Shown here piece by piece: positions 1 through 11,680 of a stretch of 64,000 bases of DNA. The DNA is from Xiphias gladius (Eukaryota; Chordata; Actinopteri; Istiophoriformes; Xiphiidae): NCBI RefSeq assembly GCF_016859285.1, contig NC_053416.1, positions 17,821,423 through 17,885,422 on the forward strand, given 5' to 3'. The translations under genes and the position numbers were made by a program. The notes beneath the pieces are model-generated. The model saw only the letters and a list, made by a program, of their open reading frames with translations, had not been told where the DNA came from and did not search any database. The stretch's first letter is position 1. Every line of letters begins with the position of its first letter.

Positions 1-129
1 ATTTTATGGTTCCTGGCAATGGAGTGTGCTAATAATGAGTGACATGCCTTTGACTAGGAAAGAAAGAAAAACCTATGAATACAGAAACTCACTAGTGCTT
101 TCTTCCCATTCCATCACACATTCACTTAC

Positions 130-2789
130 GTTGACAAAGATATACTCAGTGCTGCTGTTGACACCTGATACTGATCCACAGGGACATTTCTTCAACCAAA
201 TCCAGTCACCCTGGAAGGTAAACCAAACGGCACAGTCTTTGTGAAGCCACTAACATCCAAAGGCGTGGGCTCCATAATGGTAAACAGGAGTTTAGTGAAT
301 GTGTCATGTCAGACTCGCCTCACCTCAAACACAGCAACATTCGAGCTGTCTGGTGTTGAGGCCAAGTAGCTGCGACCTGACACAGAGTGGTGAGGCGTCT
401 TCATATCCAGCTGGCTTCTCAGGATACTTTCATCATTGAGCTTCTGCTCTCACAAACAGGTCAAAGAGGACGGGTCAGCTTAGAGTAGATCATCTTTTAC
501 AGGTAAACAGCTTTCATGCATCACATACTTGCAAAGTATTGCATGCACAGCAGAGAGAAGCAAACTACAGCAAAATGCGGTCAGTACTGTAAGAGATTCA
601 GCACAGAACTCACCCTTTTGCTGATTTGAGTGTTGATGAAGACCAGGTCATCCAGGGTCAGAACTACCTTTGTTGACCCACTGTTACCACCATCCCCAAT
701 GTTGAACCCAATCCTGCCGGTTCTCCTAAACAATCATAGTGTCTTCTAGAAATCACACAAGACTGCACTGGATGATATATCAAACTTTGATATTCTGGTG
801 TACATACCTGAAACGAAGGAAGATGTTGACTCCGCAACCAGCCAATGAAATGAACACAAGGAAAAGAAAGAGCAAAGTGACTGAATCCAGGCCTTTGGGA
901 AGAGAAAAAGAGAAGAAAAACACAAATATAGATAGTTTGAATGCACTGAATTCAGTAATGTACATTATATGAGCATATAGATACATTTCTTTTGATGATA
1001 GTACTAATGCACTCACCTCCAGTACAGGCAAAATAGGGGCTAAACCAGCAGCCTGAGTCTCTGTAGGGCGTACTGCCTGCAAAATGGATCGAACGACCAA
1101 GGTACCTCAAGCCCCCGGTCCTGCCATCTGTATGAGCAGCCTCAAGAAGGTGAGTGGAGTAGAGAGAGCTGCCTATGCCACTGTAGTCCAGCACCACATA
1201 GCGAGCCTGCATTCCTTCACCTTCCCTGCTGGCCCTCAAGGGCTGATTAAAGCCTCCAAATTCAAAGCCGCCCTCACTGTCGCCCAGGATCTCACCTGTT
1301 ACCCAGCGGCCCCCATTGTTTCGCACCTGCTCAACAGCCATTGCTATGTAATACATCATGTTGTAGATGGTTCCAAAGAATGGAGAAACCTAACAGAGGA
1401 GACAGAGAGGTAACAATTTTGATTATTAAAATTTAAATGCTTCTATAAGTGTCTTTGTACCCTCATTTTCTATTATGACATAATAATATCAATACACAGA
1501 AGAAAGTCTTACCTCCTGTGGTGGAATGCTGCTGCGGATTTCATAGCTGTCCTGAGCATCTTTGAAGGCCTCATAGAAATTGCGTTCTCCAGAGTCCATA
1601 GTGATGGTGAGGACCCCATCATAGGCTTTCCGCAGCTTGGTGTCATTGCCAAGAGAATAGTAGAATGCATCTTTGTAGGGTAGTGAGTATAGGAGGGTGT
1701 CGTAGGGAATGAACACATAGCCACGGTCGATCATACGCATGGCTAGTGCTGTAGTCAGAAGTTGGTACTGGGCTTGGCCACCGATCAGGACAGAAGGCAT
1801 GCACATGATGACCACTGTGGAGAGAAGAGGGTTTAAAAACTAACTTATATGCATGATTCACATGGAATAGAGCAGTGTGGAGTCTCTCTTAATCTTGTTA
1901 GACATTACCATCTCTACATGTGCGACCCACCTCTGACCCGGTCTGCTTCTCGCACTTGAGTCAGGGCTCTGCGAGGCCCATCCTTGTCGCTCTCCATAGT
2001 TACTACAGGGTTGACAGGCAGGCCGAGGGCCCTCAGTGAAGAGGCCAGCTCATGTCCTGTGGCTTCCCACACATCTGTCTCTTCTGAGATTATGGCCACA
2101 TGGGCCCACCGGAAGAATCTCAACACACTGAAAAGTACACGGGAGGAAAGTGGCAGCGGCCTCAAGAAAGTAGGGTACATCCCTCCTTTATTCATGTTGG
2201 GTTCGAGGCAACCCCAGGAAAGAATCCCAACATCCCACTCTTTTGCGTACAAAGCTGCTGAAGAGCAGTATCCTGGGTTGGCAGGGCCCAGGAAAGCAGC
2301 ACCATAACCTTCCAGCTCAGCAAAGCGAGCAAGGGCACGGGATGACTTGCAGTCCTCGTTGATCAGTGTGTAGTCATACCAGTAGCCTTTGTTTAGGTAG
2401 GGATCCTTGTTTATGCGGGCCGTGGCAAGACGGGCCGCCAAGTCAGGTAGGGCTTTAGAGTATAAGAGATCACATGTCCAGGGTCCAACCAGGGCCACCT
2501 TGAAAGTGGTTGCCCAGGCTTGACAGGGCAGAAATGAGACCATGAGTAAGGACAGAAGAAACCAGTTCCCCAACCAGCTCCTGGAACATTGCACAGGGGA
2601 TGATGGCAACTGTGATTTCGATGACAGTGTTGATGATGCTGATAATGCTTCAAACAGGCTATACCCACTGCAACTGTTTGTAACTACTGTCTTTATATCT
2701 CTTTTTATCTTGACTTTTATTGAGTCGTGCTGCCATCGTGGGTGGTAGGACAGGTTGTGCAGAAAGCGAGGGTTTTTGTGACTTGCCAT
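130..2789 (-). CDS. gucy2d: Retinal-type membrane guanylyl cyclase, 5' half (partial gene)
   Basis: This is a receptor-type guanylyl cyclase of the photoreceptor GC-E/GC-F group, which makes cGMP in photoreceptor outer segments. Seven coding exons join in phase to 644 codons: 1931-2789, 1513-1814, 1017-1389, 808-892, 614-725, 324-443 and 130-210. Order of parts: a long N-terminus, a hydrophobic signal segment near residues 72-92, the extracellular ligand-binding-like domain starting FKVALVGPWTCD, one membrane helix in the 808-892 exon, then the juxtamembrane region (KLNDES, SVSGRSYLASTPD) and the start of the kinase-homology domain (GDWIWLKKC). The rest of that domain, the dimerisation helix and the cyclase domain lie off the left edge. 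The start is the first Met of exon 1; no Met lies between it and the signal segment. Family assignment is secure. The choice of gucy2d over gucy2f or another fish paralogue rests mainly on linkage to mink1 and is less sure. Confidence 0.9.
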
Positions 2790-2839
2790 TTTCTCACAAA
2801 GCTAGTCTGCTGCTTTAGTCACAGAAGAGGAGTTGAGAG

Positions 2840-2853
2840 TTTATAGTGATTAG
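2840..2853 (-). promoter_or_regulatory. Candidate gucy2d core promoter (TATA plus TAATC site)
   Basis: Read on the minus strand, CTAATC (2848-2853) is followed directly by TATAAA (2840-2845), about 50 bases upstream of the gucy2d ATG. TAATC is the core recognised by CRX/OTX homeodomain proteins, which drive photoreceptor genes. The motif and spacing are seen directly; promoter function is inferred. It would give a very short 5' UTR. Confidence 0.35.
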
Positions 2854-2859
2854 TGGGAC

Positions 2860-5800
2860 AGTGAGTGTGTCTTTGGGATGGGGTTGTCTCCCTTGGGATT
2901 CAGCAGGCCTCTAGTCCAAAGATGGACAGGCGACGACACGACCCCAAGTCATCACTGCCCCCAGAAAATAAGAAAAAAAGGTGGAATGAATTAGAAAATT
3001 TGCAGCATGACAATACAATGTGATGTGTATTTGCTTCCTTAGTTCTGAGACAAACAAGAAAATCTCAGGGCTTAAACAGTTTCCAGGATACAGACGTGAT
3101 CTCTGACCTCAACTTACATCTTACTGAGCTGTTTTGTTTAACATAATGTGATTCTGAGTCTTATCAGCATCCATCTGTCTCACAGAGGACATGGTGCCCA
3201 GAGTGCCAGTGCTGTTCCTAGGAGAATTAATGGAATGTGTGTAGCAAGCTGATTTGTTCTGTCTGTCGGGCCAATGGAGTATAAAATCAAGTGCCAGGTA
3301 ACGTGGGGGCCAAATCTGACCTTGATGTCTCTATTTGGTCTTGGTATCTCTTTTCCCTTCTAAACTCAATCTCTTGAGATCTTCTGGCTATCCATTTTCT
3401 TGATTATTCCTGGATTACTCCAGCCACCCCTCAGATTCTTGAAACCTGCATCTAAATTTGTATCAGCTTCCAGAAATATCTCAAAATATCTAAAGATTAA
3501 ATGAGCTTTTTGTCAAACACATAAGATTAGGGTTTCAGCCAATATTTCCTAAATTCTAAATTGTACCTAATATGGCTTCTGACTCTTAACACAAAACTTC
3601 ATGAGTCAACGATTCCATGATCTAACCCCTGGCAATTCACAGGATTTTTATGTTTTGAAAACCTACTTTTAAAATCCTGTTTGTAACATACTGTATCATC
3701 AAACACACTCATGATAAATGCGCTTTTTAAAAATGGCTGCCCATGTCCAAAGTATTGATGCTGACACCTGAGCAAAAGGCCTGACCAACCCGACAGTGGT
3801 AAAGGATAAACTTTAGTTGCATCTATCGCGAAAATTCAGAGCATTGCACAATTAAACTTGGTGGAAATAAAAAATGTTCCACCATTACAATATTGGTTTA
3901 TGAAGACAAAATAAAAACTTAAGCCTAAGACTAAAAATACTGGAGGTATTACATCTGATGAAAATTTGAGTACAAAAAAAGTTAAATCTTTGTTTTTGCA
4001 CATCTTTATCAATATTAGTAATTTAATTTTACCAGGAATATTTTTTTGAAAGTCTGTATCGTGAATCAAATTAAATTAGGCCTGTTCTGGGTGAAAACGT
4101 ACATGAAAACAACCTCTGGCTTTCAAGGGTTCAGAAAATACATTTTTACAACACACAATACCACCGAGCCTTATTCATTTCTTTGTCTTCAAGCTGAAAT
4201 GCAGCAAGTGAGCAGCAGCCAGAAAGCCTCCCCAACTGGCTAATACTGACACTGGCTTATCAGTTGCTAATAGGTTAAGAGAAGCACTGACTGAAAATAT
4301 TCTTGCCCTGTTCTAAAGTGCTACTGAAAATAAAAAAGTAGGCCAAATTATGTTAATCCTTCAACACCCTCTTTACTTTTCATATATAGAACAAAGGTTT
4401 CTAAGTCTTCAGCAAATATGCAAAGCAATGAACCAGTCTGTGGTGTTGCAACAGCTTCACCTTTACAGAAGTAGCTCTGCTGCAAACAAATCTGAGCAAT
4501 GCTACATTGATGAATGAGCTGCTGACATTAACAAAACCACTCCTACATTAGCCTTAAGAAATAAAATAATCAAATAAAACAAATGAATAAGAAACAAGTC
4601 TGACCTGAAGCAGTTTTTCTACATAGGAGCCATGTCAGTGTTGCCTGTTGTTGAACAGCACCATCCAAACATCCAAACTCTAGGTGGATTAAGTATACAT
4701 AAGTATACAGCAGGAGCAGTTATCTTTGGATTTTTATTGTGAAAAAATACCATAGGTAATCCAAATAGCATGAAAAGCTGAAAAAATAAAATAAAATCAA
4801 ATTATCTCCTCTTGCATCCAAGTTCCTTGACAATTCCAAAAATAATAAATGTCCGCATTTCCAGTAGATTAGTCTTGCTTTCGTTCTTGCTGTCCCTGGC
4901 TGGGACCCACCCCAAACCACAGAGCAACAGGAGGGTGTGAGACAAGAGGTGCAACCTTGATCTAGAGTTTGGATTGGTAAAAAATAGATATGGCAGAGAG
5001 CAGGTAAAAGAAAGGGGAAATAGGGAAGGACTGGCAAGCTTTGACTTCTCAGCCCTCTTTAGCTTTTAATCCATACTAGTGTGGGAAGAGTGTGTGTGGA
5101 GGGAGGGCTGGAGGAGATGAACAAGAAGGTGAAAGTAGAGGCGTATTTGCCCGGTATCCTTTACACAGTGTATAAACTGAGGTGCTGATGTAACTGAGAA
5201 AATTTCACATGCTCACAATTACTTTAAAACACACTAAAACGAACCTTGAGTATTGTAAGGCTGATTTGATTGATGGATTCAACTGCTATTTTAATAGTAA
5301 GAAATTGGAAGGATTGTGATGAAAATGGTGGCCAACACTGAGCTTGGACTGACTTACGGCCCCTCCCTCCACCTCTCAACCTTACGACCTCCACCTGCTT
5401 GAAATCAAGCATCGAGGACTATTTGTGCCAGAACAGGGACACTGATCAAAATCCGTGGCCCATAGGTATACTTTAAACCCACAATCCTTATAAATGGCTA
5501 TATATGTGCCCGAAGCAAATAAATAGATTAAAAAAAAAAAAAATGAACAAACTTACTCATATAAACCAAAACAAGGAAAAACTTGTGCAGTGTTAATAAC
5601 TGCATTCATATCACCTTAAATCATAGAATTGCGTGTAATCACCTGAGTCTGATGCAGAGATTAAGGTTCCTGCATCTGTAGCCTCATGTAACCCTTCTGC
5701 TGCAGTTCAGATCCTTATGAGACCTTCACTCGTGCTCTTCGCTGTTCTCCTAGTCTTGCTACAGTAGCTAGAGATGCTTACTGAAATTTAGTGTGAATAA

Positions 5801-8800
5801 ACCTTTCCACACATCAGTAAAGTTGGTCTTTTATCGCATCAAAGTAAACAATAGATGTTATTCAACCAAAACATAACAAAATTTTTTCCCTGAATAACCT
5901 GAACCTCGCCCCTGATAAAATACCAGACAATGTTCATGATTAATAATTCTTCTTAGATTGATCAATTATGTCAAGCTATCCTTAATATAACCAGCTTTAT
6001 TCACATTATCTGAGGCTTCATGGCCCTACTGACATCTTTATAGCCTCCCTCCTTTCCTAATGTTCCTGAGGCTTCAAGTTATGGACAAGATAATAGTCAC
6101 AGTCCAAAGGTCAACCTTACATATGGGGAGCGATGCTAATAAAAGCATTAGAACTATGTGAGCTGTAGCTGAGGGCTGGAAATACCCTGTGGTAAGCTGC
6201 TGTTGATCTTTTGACCTGGCAGCATGTACAGTTCACTGCAGCACTACAGCTGGAATTTAAGCCTGTGGAGGGGGACTCCAAGTTTAAAAAAAGCTTTTAA
6301 ATACAAAGATGCTCACAACTGATACAGGAGACACATTAAAACACATAGCTTCAGTGTTTGCTGCTGAGCTTTATGAATATGAAGGTGATCTACTACATAT
6401 TGGAAGTGTGAGGACGATCTTGTTCTTGCCTGTCCTGTCGCACATTGATAGCAGTCCTGTTGAAGTAATCAGATTAGTCAGGTGAGGCTGCGCTAAACTG
6501 ATCTGCTGCCTGGAAGCCTCTTAGTGACCTGGCAAACGGCACTGACGGAGATCACTTGAAAGCAAGGTCAGCCATACAGCCGGCCCAGTTGAGCAAAGAA
6601 CCAGCTTGGCCTACTACAGAGCCAGCAACACAGCACAATACTCTAAGGAGGACAACAGCACTTCTGACTTTTTCATTGCTCCATACTGTTAGCCCAAAAT
6701 GTCATTAATCTGTAGCCAAAACCAACAACCACAGTCATGTAGGCAAAACATGTAAAGTTACATAGTAATCAGCATTTGTAGAAAAATGTGAATGATTTGA
6801 CTAAGAGCATAAAGGGATGAGATATATATCAACTAGGTTCCCTAGAATCTTTTTAAAAAAAAATTCAAATCAGTCCGAATGCCCTCTATCTACATTTTTA
6901 TACGACGTGTCTGTCTTTAGCAGACTGTACAATGCTGGGTCACATGACTTGCAAAGCGGTTGCGTGATTTGACGATTTATAAGTACATCTCTCTTGGAAA
7001 TCCTAACTTTCTCTGCTGAACTTATTTGTCAGAGTTAATTAAATACTGAGAAAAACCTGTGGGAGGAGTGATAGAGAAGCTTAGACATTTGCCTCCTCCA
7101 TGACCCCACTAAATTAATCAGGAGAATTAATTTGGCTTCCACCCACAGTGACATCACACGTCTTTCCAGGATCACAGGCTCAGAGCTGCACAGGAAAGCA
7201 GGGAATCCTCCCTGCAAAGCATTTCAGATTGTTATATAAAATGTATGTTAGGTAATAGGAAACCTCCTGTCGCTGTTCTTAGACACTGGCCTCAGAACTG
7301 GACTCCCTGAGAGCTGTGACTGCACACTGCCGCCAAACAGTTGGGATCTTCCCCAAAGAAATTGATAAAAACGCAAATTAAAAACAAAAATAAGATAAAA
7401 GAGAAAAAACGGTTTTGAAAGGTTTTAAAAAGTGGAAAAAAATTATTTTACATTTACTGATTGAACAAATTCAAAATCTGTATATGAATACACTCAAACT
7501 GTTGAAATAGGGATTAAAAAGATACACTGACAGGGATTTCTACATTATTTTACCAAATCAAAACCCAAGACAGTATGATACTTCTTATTAAGCCGCACAT
7601 CGTCTGAAGAAATAACATTAATGCCATCATTCAGAGGTATGTCAGTATCAAAGTCAATTCCAAATAAGTAAATAAAACTGACAGACTTTACTTCTGCATG
7701 AAGGGAGTCACACAGTTATAGGTCTTTCCCCTAATGGTGTTATTCCTCAGCTCCCATACTGTATCCCCCTACTTCCACCACTCATCCCATACATAATATA
7801 TTGCACTGTGTATACTGTCTCATCCTTCGAACTTTAACTTTTGATTGTAGATTGTATAATCTTAGAATGTATTTTCTGTTGTATTCATGTTCACCCTTAC
7901 ACCGGTATCTTCTGGATTCTTTCTTTGACTTTATTTAAATATGGATAAAGGGAAATGACCAACAACAACAAATTTCACTTGTGCAGAATTACACCTACAC
8001 ATTGATGAGTGTCCCCACCATAGGTCACTGTATCTCCCTGTCAGATCCAGGTCCAGCTGCGACATGTTAGTTCTCTGCAGCACCCTCTGTTGGTTGATGG
8101 TAGTCTCCTAAAGTGAATTTTTTCTAATAAACAAAACTGAGGTAGATGGCGGTTGACACTCATCTGTTAAAACATCCCCATGTCCTTGACATTAAGAACT
8201 TGAAAGACATTTTTTGAAGTAGTTTTTATTCCTTTGTTGTCAACTTAGCTGTGAACGGAGGAAAAATTTAAATGCATTGATACTGCACATCTAAATATCT
8301 ACCCACTGGACCTAATTGACACTTACATGAAATATTTTGCTTGCTCAGTTTCTTTCTGTTATACATTTATTTAGTAAAACACTTGTGAGCACAATATGCA
8401 ATAAAATAATAAAAGCAATCTAGATTAAATAATAATGTAGGTGTTGCCTTAAGGCTCCTATCATTTCAGTTCACAGTCTGCTTCATGCAGTGTTAACCAA
8501 AAAAAATTGAAATTAATTAAACAAAAATAACCACAAACTATATGTCACATGGTGAACCTGGAGCCCCCAGGCTCCCTGAGGGTCTGGGCCCCCAGGGCAG
8601 CTGCCCACTTTGCCCTGTCAGTGATCTCTTCTTGGGAACAATCCCCCTTTGCTCATGTTTTATGTTTAAAATATCGTGCCATCAAAGTCAGTCATATTTT
8701 GTAATTACTAAAGAATTCTGTAGTGAGACAGGGCCCACTAAATAAACAAAATCACAAGGTTTGAATCTGAAAGAAACTAGTCACATGCAGGAAAACTATT

Positions 8801-9880
8801 GTGTAAATGCACTGTAAATTTTATCACCTCACCCCAGCTTGACATGGCTCTTATTATTCATCTAAGTGTTATGTGACTGTACAAATGTTGGGATCATATT
8901 TGTCTGCTAGAAACAAGGAGTGTTAGACCACAAAGCACTGTTGTTACATATATAATCCAAGTATAAATGTATAATCCAAATTCTAACAGCACAGTTATCT
9001 GCACCAAGGTTATTTGTGTCTTTGCTCATGCAAGCCTACATCAGCTGGTCAAATCAGTGGTAGGGGAAATGTCTCAACTTTTATTTTATCCCCTCAGTTT
9101 TCAAGGTTAACAAAATAAAAGCCTTCAGGACCTTAAAACTAAATGACTTTAACTTCAGTTTTACAAAATGTAAGTAACACTGAACCACAATGACTGAAAG
9201 GTTTATCAGAGCAATGCAGTCAAATATTTATCTTTTAGTTGATAAGCAGCTTTTTCTCATCACTTGGACCAAGGGACTGTATATGTATGTACAACTGGAA
9301 TTTCTAGATTATCAAACATATTATCACTCAGACATTTAATCTGGAGCATTTTCAGGTTTATCGATGTACAGACGTTGATTTTGCATGAATGTGTAGGACT
9401 GTTTCTGCTGACATTAAAACCTGACAGATTGTAACTACAGCAAGGACTTATCAGCTGTCAGAAATACTATGTCACGTTCACAGCTACGTTATTGTTTTTA
9501 TCTCCATTGCAGCTCCTTGAGAAGTCATAGTTTTGTTTTGGGCTTTTGTGATTAGATGGAAGTGCTACCCGCGTAATGAGGACAGGTTATTTTACTGAAA
9601 TGTGCTGTTGTGAACCCATGCTACAGCCCACTCCACAGGCAGCCTTTAGTAATAACTGGAACTCTCTGCTTTTTCTTATTATTTCCAAACTTGCATTTTA
9701 ATTGCAATTTGATGTTTGTAGTTGATTTTAAAAATCTTATTTTTCTTACTGTGACATGGCGTGCAACCAGAAAAGCCTGATCATCCACAAATATTTTAAG
9801 ACTCAAACTCTCAGCGTTCGGAGAGTGTGTTAACCTAAAGGCTTCAAAACAAAATAAACATAAATCATAATAAAAAATAA
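2860..9880. other. Intergenic region, no gene recognised
   Basis: About 7 kb of AT-rich sequence lies between the gucy2d 5' end and the dehydrogenase gene. Only short ORFs without recognisable domains or exon-like splice patterns occur. A GC-rich stretch at about 8545-8640 looks like part of a dispersed element but I cannot name it. Nothing else is supported. Confidence 0.6.
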
Positions 9881-10170
9881 AAAAATAAAAAACATAAACA
9901 AACTCAAAATAAACATAAAGAAGTTCCCAGATGATCCTGATGATCTTCAAGAGGCTATTGATAATTTCCAGGTGCGGTAGCAGCGCTAGGATCAGTTGAT
10001 GTGACTGTTTCTGCAAAATCTTTTGAAAAGAAACTAGGATTTATCATTTAATGTTGATATTTGCGTTTTAGTGTCCGGGGTCTGGTTTCTTGTCTGCCTA
10101 GCTCACCCTAAAGACACATGGTGAGGGGTGGAGCAGTGTGGGAGGAGCAAAAGTTGTAATTTTCCTATGA

Positions 10171-10177
10171 TATAAAA
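10171..10177 (+). promoter_or_regulatory. Candidate TATA box, dehydrogenase gene, upstream copy
   Basis: TATAAAA lies 82 bases upstream of the ATG at 10253, a spacing that would give a 5' UTR of about 50 bases. The identical box recurs in unit 2. Function is inferred from motif and position only. Confidence 0.4.
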
Positions 10178-10252
10178 TTAGGGTTAACCACCTTTAAAAC
10201 TTTGCACATTGGGCTTGTTAGTTAGGGGTCGTAACAGTGCTACAAGTAAATA

Positions 10253-10430
10253 ATGTTCAGTCTGGGGCTCTGCTGCAAAATGTCATTCACTGACATACTG
10301 GCCATCACTGGGAGACTTGTGGTTGTTTTCTACCTGCTGAAACTGGCCTGGAGATGTTGGTGTGGACTCAGAGAGTTTGTGTTGTCAGAGCTTTGGCAAG
10401 TGGATTTAAGGAAATATGGGCAATGGGCAG
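10253..10430 (+). CDS. Upstream duplicate of dehydrogenase exon 1
   Basis: This is a copy of the coding first exon of the downstream dehydrogenase gene, 59 codons plus one base, with an intact ATG and an intact splice donor (CAG|GTAAAG) at 10431. It encodes the same protein stretch as the 11344-11521 copy, ending KYGQWA. It has no exon 2 of its own. A transcript starting here could splice past the second copy directly to exon 2 at 12690 and make the same protein, so it may act as an alternative first exon. Whether it is used cannot be told from sequence. Confidence 0.75.
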
Positions 10431-10508
10431 GTAAAGAGAATATACTCAATATATTATTACAGGTTGCTTTTGTAGCAAAAACAAAATGTCAACAGTGTCT
10501 ATTATATG

Positions 10509-10511
<3 letters not shown>

Positions 10512-10585
<74 letters not shown>
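10512..10585 (+). repeat. (TG)n microsatellite, about 74 bp, duplication unit 1
   Basis: Uninterrupted TG dinucleotides in the intron after the upstream first-exon copy. Short ORFs of alternating Cys-Val across it are translation artefacts. Confidence 0.98.
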
Positions 10586-10587
<2 letters not shown>

Positions 10588-11262
10588 AATGCATGTGAAA
10601 AACTTACAATCGCCACACGTAGCCAATGTAGATCTTATTAAGGCCTGTGGCTAAAATTACTGCAAGTTAAAATAATAACAGCAGCGTGCAGGAAGCTGAA
10701 GCGTGGGAGTATTTGGATTCTCTCTCAACATTAAACTTCCATCTGCAGCAACACATACAAGGTTTCCTTTTTTGTGAAGCCTGTTTGATTAGGACTTGAT
10801 TAGCTGTTCACATTCCTTCTTGATGGGACACTTCCGTCTCACTGGCCTCAGACATTTAAAGCCTCTGTGGACACACATCAGCTATGATGTTAATTCAGCA
10901 TCAGCTTTCCATCTTCTTTTGCTAAGATTTTGCAGTTTTTGATACTTGTACACATTTCCAGATGAAAAAAATAAAATAAAAAAACATAAACAAACTCAAA
11001 ATAAACATAAAGAAGTTCCCAGATGATCCTGATGATCTTCAAGAGGCTATTGATAATTTCCAGGTGCGGTAGCAGCGCTAGGATCAGTTGATGTGACTGT
11101 TTCTGCAAAATCTTTTGAAAGGAAACTAGGATTTATCATTTAATGTTGATATTTGCGTTTTAGTGTCCGGGGTCTGGTTTCTTGTCTGCCTAGCTCACCC
11201 TAAAGACACATGGTGAGGGGTGGAGCAGTGTGGGAGGAGCAAAAGTTGTAATTTTCCTATGA

Positions 11263-11269
11263 TATAAAA
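11263..11269 (+). promoter_or_regulatory. Candidate TATA box, dehydrogenase gene, downstream copy
   Basis: Duplicate of the box at 10171, here 81 bases before the ATG at 11344 because one G has been lost in between. Confidence 0.4.
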
Positions 11270-11343
11270 TTAGGGTTAACCACCTTTAAAACTTTGCACA
11301 TTGGGCTTGTTAGTTAGGGTCGTAACAGTGCTACAAGTAAATA

Positions 11344-11599
11344 ATGTTCAGTCTGGGGCTCTGCTGCAAAATGTCATTCACTGACATACTGGCCATCACT
11401 GGGAGACTTGTGGTTGTTTTCTACCTGCTGAAACTGGCCTGGAGATGTTGGTGTGGACTCAGAGAGTTTGTGTTGTCAGAGCTTTGGCAAGTGGATTTAA
11501 GGAAATATGGGCAATGGGCAGGTAAAGAGAATATACTCAATATATTATTACAGGTTGCTTTTGTAGCAAAAACAAAATGTCAACAGTGTCTATTATATG

Positions 11600-11680
<81 letters not shown>

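Noticed and set aside
9621-11108. Two near-identical minus-strand ORFs beginning MQKQSHQLILALLPHLEI
   Set aside because: They are antisense readings of the same segment of the tandem duplication, upstream of the duplicated ATG; the repeat explains the likeness.
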